A stretch of DNA of 64,000 bases from Orbaceae bacterium BiB (GTDB taxonomy: Bacteria; Pseudomonadota; Gammaproteobacteria; Enterobacterales; Orbaceae), in NCBI GenBank assembly GCA_036251205.1, contig CP133958.1:2097210-2161209 (forward strand). Reading direction: 5' to 3'. Below are positions 25,395-34,634 of the stretch, piece after piece; within the stretch, counting starts at the first letter, position 1; every line of letters begins with the position of its first letter. The translations under genes were made by a program, and so were the position numbers. The notes beneath the pieces were generated by a model. That model did not search any database, was not told the DNA's origin, and saw nothing but the letters and a program-made list of their open reading frames with translations.

Positions 25395-26744
25395 TTATTG
25401 TGTGTTGCTGCTTTGTTGTATTAGGTGAATAGTATTATGATCTACTATCTCGGATTTAATGTAAATAATAGCATTGCTATTAGGTTGTAGATAATCAATT
25501 TTTGTTAATATCGTACCGTCTGGTTTATATATTGTGACAGTATTATCTTGAATCGGGATGCGTGCGACTTGGATATTTTTCGGTATTGCTCTCCATTGTC
25601 TAATATCTGCGGTATCTGTGCTCAATTGGTAGAGGAATCCCCAAAATTTACCGCCATACTCTTCTAATTTCTCTTCTAAAGTATATTGTATTGTCGATTT
25701 TGCTATCATATTTAGCATTGCTTCTGTCATGATGGCGGGAAGTTTCTTTTTGAACTCTTGCTGTACAATGTTATCCATATCCGCAATTTCAGTGGTAGCT
25801 TGTTGTTCCAATTTTAGATAAGGATAAGACAAGGAACGCTTATATATTGTAGGAACTGTAATATCAGTTGTGATGACTTTATCAGTAAACAGATAAGATG
25901 GGAAATGATAAGTAAATGCACTTTTAAGCATGCCTTGACCATTTTCGTAAATCAGCCAAACGTAGTTTTGCTTCTGTTTAGACGATTGGGTACTTAACTT
26001 TAAGTCATCTTGTACCTGTTTTTGGTTCGGGAGCATACGGGCTGTTTGTCTAAATAACGCCTCCGCTTTACTGTAATCGTGATCTAAATAGAAAAATAAT
26101 CCACTTATATACGTGGCAAATGGATTAATAAAATCAGGATACAATAATTCAGGTGAGATATCTCCTCGATAATTTTTAATATTGCTATTGGTTAATGAAT
26201 GGGTATTAATCTCTTTTGCATATTCAGAATGATTATATTGTTTATAAGCTTCATTTATTTCTTGTTCGAAGTATTCAGCTGCTCGCCGCTGCCGATCTAA
26301 GGCGCGATTAAATTCGACTCTGGCATTATCAAAATCATTGAGTGACATAAAGTTTAAACCTTTATAGACATTCATCATGATTTTTTCATAATTTTCGCCT
26401 TGGTAATCATTAACATTATTATTGACTAGGATTGAACCAAGGGATTGCCCGACAGCGCTTAGCGCTAAGGCAGTCTCTTTTTGTTTAAAAATTGCTTCAG
26501 CCTGATCTAAATAAGTAATGCTTTTTTGATAGTCGTTGCACTGACGAGCAAGGGCCCCTCCATTGAGAGTCCAGAGTAGAGGATCACTCTTTATTTGCCC
26601 GTCAATTGGTGTATAGTTACAATCACGACTAATCAGTTGTTGTTCATACTGGTCGAGATTTTCTCTATATCCCAAGAAAGCTGCACAACCACTTAAGGAT
26701 ATTAAAACTATTGTTGCGAAGCATAGTCGAATAATTGTAATCAT
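25395..26744 (-). CDS. COG3014-type lipoprotein with TPR-like repeats
   Basis: A lipoprotein signal ends in LSLSGC (Cys20). The next ~200 residues are helical repeats with TPR character (KSITYLDQAEAIFKQKETAL, FDNARVEFNRALDRQRRAAE, YSKAEALFRQTARML). The C-terminal part is beta-rich. Proteins of this type are commonly encoded next to LpoB in gammaproteobacteria, as here, and are thought to belong to the same outer-membrane system. The exact function is unknown. Confidence 0.75.
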   Translation of the reverse strand: MITIIRLCFATIVLISLSGCAAFLGYRENLDQYEQQLISRDCNYTPIDGQIKSDPLLWTLNGGALARQCNDYQKSITYLDQAEAIFKQKETALALSAVGQSLGSILVNNNVNDYQGENYEKIMMNVYKGLNFMSLNDFDNARVEFNRALDRQRRAAEYFEQEINEAYKQYNHSEYAKEINTHSLTNSNIKNYRGDISPELLYPDFINPFATYISGLFFYLDHDYSKAEALFRQTARMLPNQKQVQDDLKLSTQSSKQKQNYVWLIYENGQGMLKSAFTYHFPSYLFTDKVITTDITVPTIYKRSLSYPYLKLEQQATTEIADMDNIVQQEFKKKLPAIMTEAMLNMIAKSTIQYTLEEKLEEYGGKFWGFLYQLSTDTADIRQWRAIPKNIQVARIPIQDNTVTIYKPDGTILTKIDYLQPNSNAIIYIKSEIVDHNTIHLIQQSSNTQ

Positions 26745-26757
26745 TAATCGGATATAA

Positions 26758-27405
26758 TTATTTTAACTTCTTATCAACATACTGAATTACTGCAATCATA
26801 ATCAGTATTGGTAAAATACACTCTAAGTACTCTTCTTGTGGCTGTTGAAAAGCAACAACCCACCGCGGAGCCATCCAACCTGTAATTTCATTAATCATAT
26901 TGACTGAACGGTCGAGAATCTTTGATACCACAAGAACTGCAAAAAACATAAATACACTAATTGCGTAGGCTTCTCTTTTCTTGAGATCGACAAGCCATGT
27001 TTTATAATTATTTAAAATGATATAAAAAATCGCGATTAGAATAGCAAGAATAATGAGTGCAGCGAGTAGTTTTGATTGTACATTGGCAGCATTTGTTAAC
27101 CAAAACTTAATTTTTAGCATACTCATGCCAAAGATTTTATGTAAGTCTGCTTCCCGTGCCATCATTGCAAATAGAATAAATGCTAATGCAAAACGATAGC
27201 TAAATTTGATTGAACCAAGCTTATAAATAAATACAAATACAATAGCTATTGCATAAAAAACTAATGTAAGATTTTCAACAAAATGATCTTCATCAACAAA
27301 ATCAAGTAGCCATTCATGATCTAAAAAAATTGAACTCAACAATGCTAATAGTATTGTGAAAACGGTTAACCAGACTGATGAATATTGCTTTTTTATCCAC
27401 TGCAT
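26758..27405 (-). CDS. Unknown six-helix membrane protein, copy B
   Basis: Six hydrophobic segments are predicted. Polar conserved stretches are shared with the next gene: AREADLHKIFGMSMLKIKFW, SKILDRSVNMINEITGWMAP and QQPQEEYLECILPILI. The EExxE and D-R-S motifs in or near membrane segments suggest an enzyme or transporter active site. I do not recognise the family. It lies 13 bases from both neighbours and is probably cotranscribed with the lipoprotein genes. Confidence 0.75.
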   Translation of the reverse strand: MQWIKKQYSSVWLTVFTILLALLSSIFLDHEWLLDFVDEDHFVENLTLVFYAIAIVFVFIYKLGSIKFSYRFALAFILFAMMAREADLHKIFGMSMLKIKFWLTNAANVQSKLLAALIILAILIAIFYIILNNYKTWLVDLKKREAYAISVFMFFAVLVVSKILDRSVNMINEITGWMAPRWVVAFQQPQEEYLECILPILIMIAVIQYVDKKLK

Positions 27406-27418
27406 TACTTATTTCCTA

Positions 27419-28078
27419 TTATAGTTTATGACTTAATTTTTTACTATTATCGTATTGTGTTATTGCTACTATGATGAGTAATGGCAATAAACACTCCAGA
27501 TACTCCTCCTGCGGTAGCTGTATTGCTACTACCCAAATCGGTGCCATCCAATTGGTTATTTCGTAAATCATATTTACTGAACGATCGATAATTTTTGAAA
27601 TAACTAAAACAGCAAAAAAAATAAATAGCGTCACCGCATAGGTTTTACCTAGTTTTAAGTCTAATAACCAAGTTTTAGCCGATCGACGAATTAATATATA
27701 CAGTGAAAACGCGAGGAATAGCAGAATAATAGCGGCTAATATTTTGTCGCTAATTGATGATTCGCTAGTTAACCAAAATTTAATTTTGAGCATACTCATA
27801 CCGAGTATTTTATGTAGGTCAGCTTCTCGTGCAAGCATTGCTAACATTAAGATTGCAATAGCAACTCGGGAGTCTAGTCGAATTGTTTTTTGTGGATAAA
27901 AAAGTGCGAATAACGCGGCAATAAAGTAAAAAACAACAGTTAATGTCTCAATAAATCCGCCTTCATCGACGAATTGGAATAAAAAATCATAGTTTAGTGT
28001 TAAACTACTTAATAATGCTAAAACGCAGGTTATAAGGGTAATCGCTAAACTAAAATAGCGATGGTTAATTAAGTTCAT
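27419..28078 (-). CDS. Unknown six-helix membrane protein, copy A
   Basis: This protein is a clear paralogue of its neighbour: both have FVDE or FVDEGGF after helix 1, the AREADLHKI motif, SKIIDRSVNMIYEITNWMAP and QLPQEEYLECLLPLLI. Divergence is mostly in the loops. The tandem duplication suggests a heteromeric pair or a recent specialisation. Confidence 0.75.
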   Translation of the reverse strand: MNLINHRYFSLAITLITCVLALLSSLTLNYDFLFQFVDEGGFIETLTVVFYFIAALFALFYPQKTIRLDSRVAIAILMLAMLAREADLHKILGMSMLKIKFWLTSESSISDKILAAIILLFLAFSLYILIRRSAKTWLLDLKLGKTYAVTLFIFFAVLVISKIIDRSVNMIYEITNWMAPIWVVAIQLPQEEYLECLLPLLIIVAITQYDNSKKLSHKL

Positions 28079-28169
28079 GTTTTTCTAATCTACTCTATTT
28101 TGGGGTGATGTTATCATTTATTCATTTTTTTCGTCTAATACTAACAATAAAAATCGCTACAAAATGCAT

Positions 28170-29474
28170 TTATTGTTTAATTTTTTGTAATTTAGCATAG
28201 AAAAAACCATCTCCACCATTTTCAGTAGGTAGAAACTGTTGCATTTCACCAATTAATTGAGCATTTTTATTGTCATTTAAAAAACGAGATATTTGTACTT
28301 TATTTTCATCTGGTAAAATAGAACAAGTGGCATAAATAAGGATGCCATTCTCTTTAAGGTAAGGCCAAATTTTAGTTAAGATTTCAAATTGTAATTTAGC
28401 GAGTTCATTAATATCGCTATCTCTTCTTAACCATTTAATATCCGGGTGGCGACGTATTATTCCTGTTGCAGAACAAGGCGCATCTAATAAAATTCGGTCG
28501 AATATTTTATCATTAATCCACGCTTCTGGTGTTAAGCCATCGCCCACTTTAACTTCAGCCTGTAGTTGTAGACGTTCAAGATTTTGTTTAATACGTTTAA
28601 CGCGCTCTGCATCAATATCAACAGCCAGCACATCGGCTTGTGGTGCAAGTTCTAAAATATGGGTTGTTTTACCGCCGGGTGCTGCGCATAAGTCTAAAAT
28701 GATTTCGCCATTTTGTGGCGCAAGTAAATAGGCCGCATGTTGTGCAGATAAGTCTTGGACAGTTGCAACGCCTAACTCAAATTGTGGTAATTTATGAACG
28801 GGAGAAGGCGATAATAATTTTAACGCACTTTTTATCTGTTCATCCTTTTCTGAAGCAATATCACAGCTTGCTAATAATGTTTGATATTGTTCTGCAGTAT
28901 AGTGTTGACGATTAACTCGTAACCACATAGGAGGGCGTTGATTATTGGACTCGATGATATTAGACCAGTTTTCAGGGTAAGCTGATTGAATTCGTTTTAA
29001 TAGCCAACTCGGATGAAGCGTTGTATTTCCTTCCTGGATAAACTGATCTTTTAAGTCGCTTTGCTGACGTAGAAAGGAGCGTAATACCCCATTAACGACC
29101 CCTTTAAGCGATGGTTTTTTTAAATTAACTACGGCGTTAACCGTTTCACTGGCAGCGGCATGTTCTGGAATTCGAGTATAGCGTACTTGATAAACTCCCA
29201 CTAATATTAGGTAATGAATTGCTCTATTTTTACCTGTAAATACTTTATCCATTAGCTGTTGTGTATAAAACTCCAATTCTGGTAGTACTCGCATCACGCC
29301 AAAACAGATCTCTTGCATTAAAGCTCGATCTTTGTCGTTCACCTTATTGCTATAAGTGGCTAAGAGCGCACTAAGAGAATGGCCTTTTTCAAGGACATCG
29401 AAAATAATTTGTGCACAAAAAGCGCGAAGATTATATTTTTCTGGTTGAAATTTAGTTGATGATGTCATGTTCAT
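28170..29474 (-). CDS. rsmB: 16S rRNA m5C967 methyltransferase RsmB
   Basis: RsmB methylates C967 of 16S rRNA using S-adenosylmethionine. The N-terminal NusB-like domain is at residues 15-145; the SAM-binding motif DLCAAPGGKTTHILELAPQ, DAPCSATGIIRRHPDIKW and the catalytic-Cys motif IYATCSILPDENK are all present. 434 residues is typical. It is downstream of fmt, as in many gammaproteobacteria, but the usual next gene trkA is not present. Confidence 0.95.
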   Translation of the reverse strand: MNMTSSTKFQPEKYNLRAFCAQIIFDVLEKGHSLSALLATYSNKVNDKDRALMQEICFGVMRVLPELEFYTQQLMDKVFTGKNRAIHYLILVGVYQVRYTRIPEHAAASETVNAVVNLKKPSLKGVVNGVLRSFLRQQSDLKDQFIQEGNTTLHPSWLLKRIQSAYPENWSNIIESNNQRPPMWLRVNRQHYTAEQYQTLLASCDIASEKDEQIKSALKLLSPSPVHKLPQFELGVATVQDLSAQHAAYLLAPQNGEIILDLCAAPGGKTTHILELAPQADVLAVDIDAERVKRIKQNLERLQLQAEVKVGDGLTPEAWINDKIFDRILLDAPCSATGIIRRHPDIKWLRRDSDINELAKLQFEILTKIWPYLKENGILIYATCSILPDENKVQISRFLNDNKNAQLIGEMQQFLPTENGGDGFFYAKLQKIKQ

Positions 29475-29634
29475 GAAGTTTTAATATTTAATGGTGGTAA
29501 GCATAACGCAATCAATTTGCCTGTAAAGAATTTTTATCTGCATATGATATTAATTGCGTCATTATGAACATCCGTTTTTACACTAAAATAACACTTTACA
29601 GCAATATTATAACGAAAATAATCGTACTAATTGC

Positions 29635-30594
29635 TTAAAGTATGTTACCTACAGCAAACCAAGATTGTCTTGAATTTAGTACATCTGCTGCAGACATCGG
29701 TTTTTTACCTGCTGGCTGGAGTTGTGTTAAATTGATAATACCTTTAGCCGTTGCAACCTGTATGCCTTGTTTGTTGGCTTGTAAAATTGTGCCAGGTGCT
29801 TGTTGGCTATTTTGGTTAATAACATTGGCTTGCCACACTTTGATTGGTTCACCATTGATTTCGAAATAGCTGATTGGCCAAGGATTAAAGGCTCTTATAC
29901 AGCGTTCTAACTGTTCAGCCGATAATTGCCAGTCAAGTTTAGCCTCTTGTTTAGAGAGTTTTTCAGCATAAGTTACCAAGGATTGTTCCTGTTTTTGGGC
30001 AATGGCTTTTCCTGAAGTAATTAGCGTTAATGTTTCGAGTAAAGCATCGGGTCCCAATTGTGCGAGTTTATCATAGAGAGAGGCACTGGTATCATTACTT
30101 GTGATTGGACATGTTACCTTAAATAACATATCGCCAGTATCAAGTCCCGCATCCATTTGCATAATCGTTATGCCCGTTTCTGTATCTCCAGCCCAGCATG
30201 CGCGCTGAATTGGGGCGGCACCACGCCATCTTGGTAATAGTGAGCCATGAACGTTTAAACAACCAAGCTTCGGAAGATTAAGGACTGCTTGAGGTAAAAT
30301 TAAGCCATAAGCAACGACAATCATGATATCAGCATCCAGTCCTTGAATAACTTTTTGGTTTTCTTCCTTTTTTAATGTTGCAGGCTGATAAACTGGGAGA
30401 TTATGTTCTAAAGCTAATTGTTTGACTGGACTGGCGGTAATTTTATTTCCACGACCTGCCGGGCGGTCTGGTTGGGTGAATACCGCAATGACTTGATGAT
30501 GAGAACTAATCAGCGCCTGTAGATGTTTTGCTGCAAAATCAGGTGTACCAGCGAAGATAATTTTTAATGGTTTATTATTTGGTGTAAGGGGCAT
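29635..30594 (-). CDS. fmt: Methionyl-tRNA formyltransferase
   Basis: Fmt formylates initiator Met-tRNA with 10-formyltetrahydrofolate. The N-terminal catalytic domain begins [20 protein letters not shown], contains the loop [15 protein letters not shown] and the [19 protein letters not shown] motif with the catalytic Asn, His and Asp ([10 protein letters not shown]). The C-terminal tRNA-binding domain follows. The frame is open to a TTG at 30645, but ATG 30594 gives the usual short N-terminus. The def gene is not beside it: a plus-strand membrane-protein gene comes next. Confidence 0.95.
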   Translation of the reverse strand: MPLTPNNKPLKIIFAGTPDFAAKHLQALISSHHQVIAVFTQPDRPAGRGNKITASPVKQLALEHNLPVYQPATLKKEENQKVIQGLDADIMIVVAYGLILPQAVLNLPKLGCLNVHGSLLPRWRGAAPIQRACWAGDTETGITIMQMDAGLDTGDMLFKVTCPITSNDTSASLYDKLAQLGPDALLETLTLITSGKAIAQKQEQSLVTYAEKLSKQEAKLDWQLSAEQLERCIRAFNPWPISYFEINGEPIKVWQANVINQNSQQAPGTILQANKQGIQVATAKGIINLTQLQPAGKKPMSAADVLNSRQSWFAVGNIL

Positions 30595-30680
30595 TTTTAT
30601 TCTCGCCATTTTTTGCTGAGTTAATATGGTGATAGTATAACGCAATTTATGTCGCTAATCTTTATTAAAGGGTTGAAAGA

Positions 30681-31172
30681 ATGAATTTATCCACTAAACA
30701 GGTATTTATTACCGGTCTGATCATTAATTTAATTACTGGTAACGCTTTTTTTACGTATTTTGGTATCCTAAATATGCAAACTTGGCACCAATGGGATAGC
30801 TCATTTTTAATTTTGGACGGCATTTTTTCGTGCTTGTGTGTGATCACTTTTTATATTGCTTTTTATAAAAGTTGTTATTATTTGCGTTCGGCAATGAGTT
30901 TATTTTTGATTTCACTATTATGCTGTTTTGTTATTACATTTTTAGGCGGTTTTTTTATTGGTGTTTTTACCAGTTTTCAAGTTCGCTCGATGGATTTATT
31001 TAGTGTTACCGATATAGGGATACTTTTGATGGTTAATTTAATATTCGGTATTTGGGCATGTTTTCTTTTTGGCTCTATTGTACTTATTGTCGGAATATTG
31101 AATGGTTTTTGGTTTTTGTTGATGAAAAAAGCCAAACAACGAGAGTTGGTTGCTGGGGTTTCATCTCAATGA
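30681..31172 (+). CDS. Small unknown membrane protein, 163 aa
   Basis: Four hydrophobic segments are predicted (VFITGLIINLITGNAFFTYF, ILDGIFSCLCVITFYIAFY, LFLISLLCCFVITFLGGFFI, IWACFLFGSIVLIVGILNGF). No conserved motif is recognised. It is a lone plus-strand gene, divergent from fmt and convergent on the YfbS-like transporter, with GAAAGA as a weak ribosome site. Confidence 0.65.
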   Translation: MNLSTKQVFITGLIINLITGNAFFTYFGILNMQTWHQWDSSFLILDGIFSCLCVITFYIAFYKSCYYLRSAMSLFLISLLCCFVITFLGGFFIGVFTSFQVRSMDLFSVTDIGILLMVNLIFGIWACFLFGSIVLIVGILNGFWFLLMKKAKQRELVAGVSSQ

Positions 31173-33071
31173 CTAAAATGGGAAAAAGACCGGTACAAGT
31201 AGCAGATCTGCAACAAAGACTAACATCGTTAATGGCACGCCAACTTTAACAAAGTCACTGAAACTATAGCCACCTGGTGCAACAATCATTGTTTTGACGG
31301 GTGATGAAACTGGGGTAATAAAAGATGCCGAGGTTGCGATTGCGACGGTCATCGCAAATGGATAAGGTGAATACTCAAACGCTTGCGCGATATTAATGGC
31401 GACTGGCGCAACCAAAATAGCTGTTGCGGTATTAGTAATAAATAAACCAATAAATGAGCACAGTAGAAAAATAAAAGCCAGAACAACATAGGGGCCATAG
31501 CTATAGAGATGTGCTTTAAGTAACTCAGATACTAAGGTGATTCCACCTGTTTTATTTAATGCAATTGCAAATGGCATCATTCCGATAATAAGTATTAAAC
31601 TAGGCCAGTGAATTGATTTGTAGGCGCTTGTCATATCAATGCAGCGAGTTGCCCCCATGAGTAAACAAGCAATTAATGCGGCTACTACGTTGGCTACAAT
31701 GCCTGTTACCATTAAAATAATCATGATGGCTAAATTTATTAATGCAGGGATGGCTTGTGAACTTGCTGGCGCGACCTCATCAATATCGGCTGGAAAATCT
31801 AATACGACAAAATCACTAGTTTTCGATTGTAATTTACGGATAGATCCCCAATCTCCACAGACGAGTAACGTGTCACTGATTTCGAGTTTCTGTTCAAATA
31901 AATTGGTTGTTTCTAGCGGGGTATGATTACGCCAGATACCAATAACCGTTAAAAAATATTTGCTACGAAAATCAATTTCAGTTAATGTCTTACCATATAG
32001 TGATGAGTCTGGCAAAATAGCCACTTCAGCCATCCCCACTTCTTTAACTTGCTCTGAAAAATACTCGCCACGCAATACTTTTGGTTCAAGTAAATTTGTT
32101 GTTAAAAATTGGCGATATTCATCTTCTGTATGAGCAAAATCAAGCAATAAAATATCATTTTCTCTAAATTCAGTGGCACCATTAACAGGTATTAACACTT
32201 TCCGAAATTTGCGCCATCTCTCGATACCAATGACATTAACACCCTGCTTACTTCTTAAATGAAGTGAATCAAGGGTCCTTCCTAGAAATGGTGAACCCAT
32301 TAAAATTTGTGCCCGGTGTGCTCTTCCTGTCAGTTTATAATCACGAATAAGATCGGTAATTTTTCGCCGAGAAGGTGACTCTTCCGTTTGATTGGCTTGC
32401 TCGGATGAAATTAGCCAATTACGACTAATGATACAATAAATTATCCCAATGATAAGAATGCCTAAGCCAATTGGTGTAATTGAAAAAAAACCAAATCCCG
32501 CTATATTTGCGCGCTCAAGCTCACTGTTTACCACTAAATTGGGCGGTGTTGCAACTAACGTTGTCATTCCGCTAATTAATGCTGCAATACATAATGGCAT
32601 CATTAATTTTTTTACATGAATTCCTGAGCGAGAGGAGATACTAATGACAACGGGAATAAAAATAGCTACAACGCCGGTTGAGCTCATGACGGAACCCAAT
32701 AGTGCAACGCCTAACATAATTAGAACTATAATTCGGATATCGTTTTTTCCAGCAATCTTGAGTATATATTCACTCATTTGGTAAGATATTCCTGTTCTGA
32801 CTAAGCTTTCGCCAATGATAAATAAAAGAGCAATCAGAACAATATTGGGATCACTAAAACCAGATAATGCTTCCGCTGGAGATAAAATACCAGTAATAAT
32901 TATAGATGTTATCGCTAGAATTGCGACAATATCCATGCGGAGTTTGCTAAAAGAGAATAAGATAATGACGATGAATAGTAGGCCACAAACAATTAATAAT
33001 TGGTAATTTTCTAAAATTGAATTAGGGATGAAGGTAATCAATTCTTGACTAATAGATGATGATTTCAACAT
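31173..33071 (-). CDS. SLC13-family transporter with two RCK-C domains (YfbS-like)
   Basis: The protein has an SLC13/ArsB-type transmembrane core split by a cytoplasmic section at about residues 235-400 with two TrkA-C-like modules (RAHRAQILMGSPFLGRTLDS and LPDSSLYGKTLTEIDFR). The first half contains the IGESLVRTGISYQMSEY and ATPPNLVVNSELE signatures and the last the TNTATAILVAPVAINIAQA motif. This is the layout of E. coli YfbS, a poorly studied anion transporter. 632 residues is close to usual. The substrate is not known. Confidence 0.88.
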   Translation of the reverse strand: MLKSSSISQELITFIPNSILENYQLLIVCGLLFIVIILFSFSKLRMDIVAILAITSIIITGILSPAEALSGFSDPNIVLIALLFIIGESLVRTGISYQMSEYILKIAGKNDIRIIVLIMLGVALLGSVMSSTGVVAIFIPVVISISSRSGIHVKKLMMPLCIAALISGMTTLVATPPNLVVNSELERANIAGFGFFSITPIGLGILIIGIIYCIISRNWLISSEQANQTEESPSRRKITDLIRDYKLTGRAHRAQILMGSPFLGRTLDSLHLRSKQGVNVIGIERWRKFRKVLIPVNGATEFRENDILLLDFAHTEDEYRQFLTTNLLEPKVLRGEYFSEQVKEVGMAEVAILPDSSLYGKTLTEIDFRSKYFLTVIGIWRNHTPLETTNLFEQKLEISDTLLVCGDWGSIRKLQSKTSDFVVLDFPADIDEVAPASSQAIPALINLAIMIILMVTGIVANVVAALIACLLMGATRCIDMTSAYKSIHWPSLILIIGMMPFAIALNKTGGITLVSELLKAHLYSYGPYVVLAFIFLLCSFIGLFITNTATAILVAPVAINIAQAFEYSPYPFAMTVAIATSASFITPVSSPVKTMIVAPGGYSFSDFVKVGVPLTMLVFVADLLLVPVFFPF

Positions 33072-33210
33072 TAAATCTATTTATAATATGTTTGTTAGCG
33101 ATATCATACCGTAAGTGGATGATCTTGAGCAAGTTAAAACCGAGATGTTTTGTGATCATTAATGATTAGGTCTGTTTTATTCGATTTATGCACGAATAGA
33201 GACTGCGTTG

Positions 33211-33226
33211 TGTGACGAATCGCACA
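33211..33226. promoter_or_regulatory. Putative CRP site upstream of gntR
   Basis: TGTGACGAATCGCACA differs from the CRP consensus TGTGA-N6-TCACA by one base. A TATAAT box at 33270-33275 would put the transcription start near 33282, with the site centred at about -63, a class I position for gntR activation. It could also act on the divergent transporter gene. Confidence 0.5.
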
Positions 33227-33338
33227 TATGCCATAATTTTATTCCAATACTTTCGGTTTAGCTTTAATATATAATATAGATAATAAGTTCTAAATTATGT
33301 ATAGAATATCAAAGATTAATTAAAAAAGTATATAAAAT

Positions 33339-34337
33339 ATGAATAAAAAGCACCGTACCGGACTTCTTGATATAGCTAATTTAGCTGGGGTTAGTAAAAT
33401 GACGATTAGTCGTTTTATGAAAGATCCCGCTCTTGTTTCTCCAACACTTAGGCAGAAAATTGCTTTTATTATTGATGAGTTAGGTTATATACCAAACAAA
33501 GCTCCTGATATTTTATCTAATGCAAAAAGTTATGCGATTGGCGTTTTTCTGCCATCTTTAACTAACCATGTTTTTGCCGAAGTTTTAAAAGGTATTGAAA
33601 TGGAGACCGATAAGCATGGATATCAAACAATGATTGCTCATACGGCTTATGATAAAAATAAAGAAGAGACTCGATTACGTTCCCTTTTATCATATAATAT
33701 TGATGGTATTATTTTATCAGAACGACATCACACCCCTGCAGCACTTAAAATGTTACAAATTGCCAATATTCCAATTGTTGAAATCATGGATAGTGTTTCA
33801 CCTTGTATTGATATGGCTGTCGGATTTGATAATTTTTCAGCGGCTAAACAGATGATCAATATGATGATAAATAAAGGTCGAAAAAATATTGTTTATTTTG
33901 GTGCTCGCTCTGATGAACGAAGTGTTATTAGACAGAAAGGCTATATAGATGCAATGAGTGAACATGGATTAGCAAATTATACTATAACCAGTAAAGAGGT
34001 TTCCTCTTATACTTTAGGTGGAAAATTGTTGCATCAAGTCTTTCAAGAGTGTCCGACCGTTGATGGTATTTTTTGTAGTAATGATAATTTAGCATTAGGT
34101 GTCTTGTTTGAGTGTCAGCGACTCAATATAAAAGTTCCTGAGCAGCTATCTATCGCTGGATTTCATGGACACAATATCAGTCACGCTGTTACTCCTCGGT
34201 TAGCTTCAGTATTAACTCCTCGAGTTGAAATGGGAAGAGTTGCAGCTGAACTTCTACTTAAACGGCTTAGTGGTCAGGTTATTAACCAAAAAGTTATCGA
34301 TCTTCCGGTCACCTTTCTCGAAGGCGAAAGTATCTAG
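33339..34337 (+). CDS. gntR: LacI-family gluconate repressor GntR
   Basis: GntR represses gluconate uptake and Entner-Doudoroff genes until gluconate is present. The 332-residue protein has the LacI-type helix-turn-helix LLDIANLAGVSKMTISRFM and hinge, then a periplasmic-binding-protein fold with motifs nearly identical to E. coli GntR (ELGYIPNKAPDILSNA, IDMAVGFDNF, LSIAGFHGHNI, PRLASVLTPR). It is the first gene of the sugar-acid module, and three operators of GntR type lie downstream. Confidence 0.93.
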   Translation: MNKKHRTGLLDIANLAGVSKMTISRFMKDPALVSPTLRQKIAFIIDELGYIPNKAPDILSNAKSYAIGVFLPSLTNHVFAEVLKGIEMETDKHGYQTMIAHTAYDKNKEETRLRSLLSYNIDGIILSERHHTPAALKMLQIANIPIVEIMDSVSPCIDMAVGFDNFSAAKQMINMMINKGRKNIVYFGARSDERSVIRQKGYIDAMSEHGLANYTITSKEVSSYTLGGKLLHQVFQECPTVDGIFCSNDNLALGVLFECQRLNIKVPEQLSIAGFHGHNISHAVTPRLASVLTPRVEMGRVAAELLLKRLSGQVINQKVIDLPVTFLEGESI

Positions 34338-34426
34338 CCTTTCATATACTAACTGTTATACCTATTTAATATTTGTATGCTTTCTCTTTATTATTCGAGG
34401 TATCAATGTATTTTTGAAACACATGA

Positions 34427-34442
34427 TTGTTACCTGTAACAT
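34427..34442. promoter_or_regulatory. GntR operator 1
   Basis: TTGTTACCTGTAACAT fits the GntR palindrome ATGTTACC-N-GTAACAT known from E. coli except at one outer base. It is downstream of gntR and about 190 bp before edd; DNA looping with the second operator would be possible. Confidence 0.7.
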
Positions 34443-34526
34443 TCATGTGAATTCTATGACTCTTTATTATTAGCGTTATTCTTGATAAATCTTAAAATTA
34501 ATACTATTTTACATTTTTTTTACTTG

Positions 34527-34548
34527 AAATGTGATTTAAGTCACATTT
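34527..34548. promoter_or_regulatory. Perfect CRP-binding site upstream of edd
   Basis: TGTGATTTAAGTCACA (34530-34545) matches the CRP consensus exactly and the 22-bp palindrome extends with AAA/TTT on both sides. It lies between the two GntR operators and directly upstream of the edd promoter, so edd should be under catabolite control. Confidence 0.85.
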
Positions 34549-34553
34549 CCATG

Positions 34554-34582
34554 TTGAATAAGTTGATTTTATGGCCTAATAG
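34554..34582 (+). promoter_or_regulatory. edd promoter
   Basis: TTGAAT (34554-34559) and TAATAG (34577-34582) are separated by 17 bases. The expected start, near 34589, falls inside GntR operator 2, so repression by steric block would be expected. The CRP site is centred about 51 bp upstream of that start. Confidence 0.55.
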
Positions 34583-34586
34583 AAAT

Positions 34587-34602
34587 ACGTTACCAGTAAC
34601 AT
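34587..34602. promoter_or_regulatory. GntR operator 2, over the edd start site
   Basis: ACGTTACCAGTAACAT matches the E. coli GntR operator apart from one outer base and overlaps the predicted edd transcription start. Confidence 0.8.
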
Positions 34603-34634
34603 TTGGTTTTGTGATTTAGTTATTCGAGGTAGAA

